Positions 7,199 to 7,263 of a DNA stretch of 7,263 nucleotides are shown here, in pieces. A model generated the notes under the pieces. That model was not told the origin of the DNA, searched no databases, and saw only the letters and a program-made list of their open reading frames with translations. Both the position numbers and the translations under genes were made by a program. Source of the stretch: Alistipes sp. (lineage in GTDB: Bacteria; Bacteroidota; Bacteroidia; Bacteroidales; Rikenellaceae); the NCBI GenBank assembly GCA_017384185.1, contig JAFNUH010000101.1:1-7263 (forward strand), given 5' to 3'. How positions within the stretch are numbered: the first letter of the stretch is position 1; the number at the start of each line of letters is the position of its first letter.

Positions 7199-7263
7199 AT
7201 GGCTACCGTAAATAACAATATACCCGAGAAGACCATCGAGCGACTGAGTGAGTATCGTCGCTC
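7199..7263 (+). CDS. rex: Probable redox-sensing transcriptional repressor Rex (N-terminal 21 codons only)
   Basis: ATG at 7199 begins one base after the TAA of the LysM gene, which implies translational coupling. The visible protein contains IPEKTIERLSEYRR after a short N-terminal leader. This matches the opening helix of Rex proteins as I recall them from Bacteroidota (about V/IPEKTVERLSQYRR), at the start of the winged-helix DNA-binding domain. Rex dimers repress fermentation and respiration genes and release DNA when NADH is high. The NAD(H)-binding Rossmann domain would lie beyond the window, so the call rests on a short segment. Confidence 0.65.
   Translation, partial: MATVNNNIPEKTIERLSEYRR

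Noticed and set aside
1..7263. Mobile elements, CRISPR arrays, tRNA/rRNA genes, riboswitches, toxin-antitoxin or defence genes.
   Set aside because: I read both strands for repeats, short spaced direct repeats, terminal inverted repeats and cloverleaf or rRNA-like sequence and saw none. Nearly all of the window is occupied by recognisable housekeeping genes.

Overview
The window looks like ordinary chromosomal DNA from a member of the Bacteroidales (Bacteroidota). Three things suggest this: the protein sequences resemble families from that order, the spaces before start codons are A-rich and lack Shine-Dalgarno sequences, and promoter-like sites fit the Bacteroidota TTTG / TAnnTTTG pattern. 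The coding sequence is moderate in GC while the spacers are AT-rich. The genus cannot be fixed from the sequence; an Alistipes-like lineage is only a guess from protein resemblance.

Layout. The left third is a minus-strand pair read leftwards: glmM (935-2323, phosphoglucosamine mutase, amino-sugar precursor supply), then after 24 bp an M20-family metallo-dipeptidase starting at 910. The dipeptidase frame is interrupted by an in-frame TAG at 104-106, but the family-like sequence resumes in the same frame to the window edge. A 117-bp AT-rich divergent spacer (2324-2440) carries overlapping promoter candidates for both directions. To the right, on the plus strand, lie a uridine-phosphorylase-like nucleoside phosphorylase (2441-3325), dnaN for the DNA polymerase III sliding clamp (3412-4536), a DEDDh exonuclease with an ExoX-like C-terminal domain (4547-5317), a secreted protein with three LysM domains and a periplasmic-binding-protein-like domain (5356-7197), and the first 21 codons of a probable rex redox repressor (from 7199).

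How the genes fit together. From dnaN onwards the gaps are 10, 38 and 1 bp, so dnaN, the exonuclease, the LysM protein and rex probably share a transcript. The clamp and the exonuclease act on DNA. The LysM protein should act at the peptidoglycan in the periplasm, and Rex senses NADH/NAD+. GlmM feeds UDP-GlcNAc and peptidoglycan synthesis.

I saw no mobile element, CRISPR array, tRNA, rRNA or defence/toxin system, and no convincing previously undescribed system. The strongest oddity is the in-frame amber codon in the dipeptidase. Next come the domain architecture of the LysM protein and its position between replication genes and rex.
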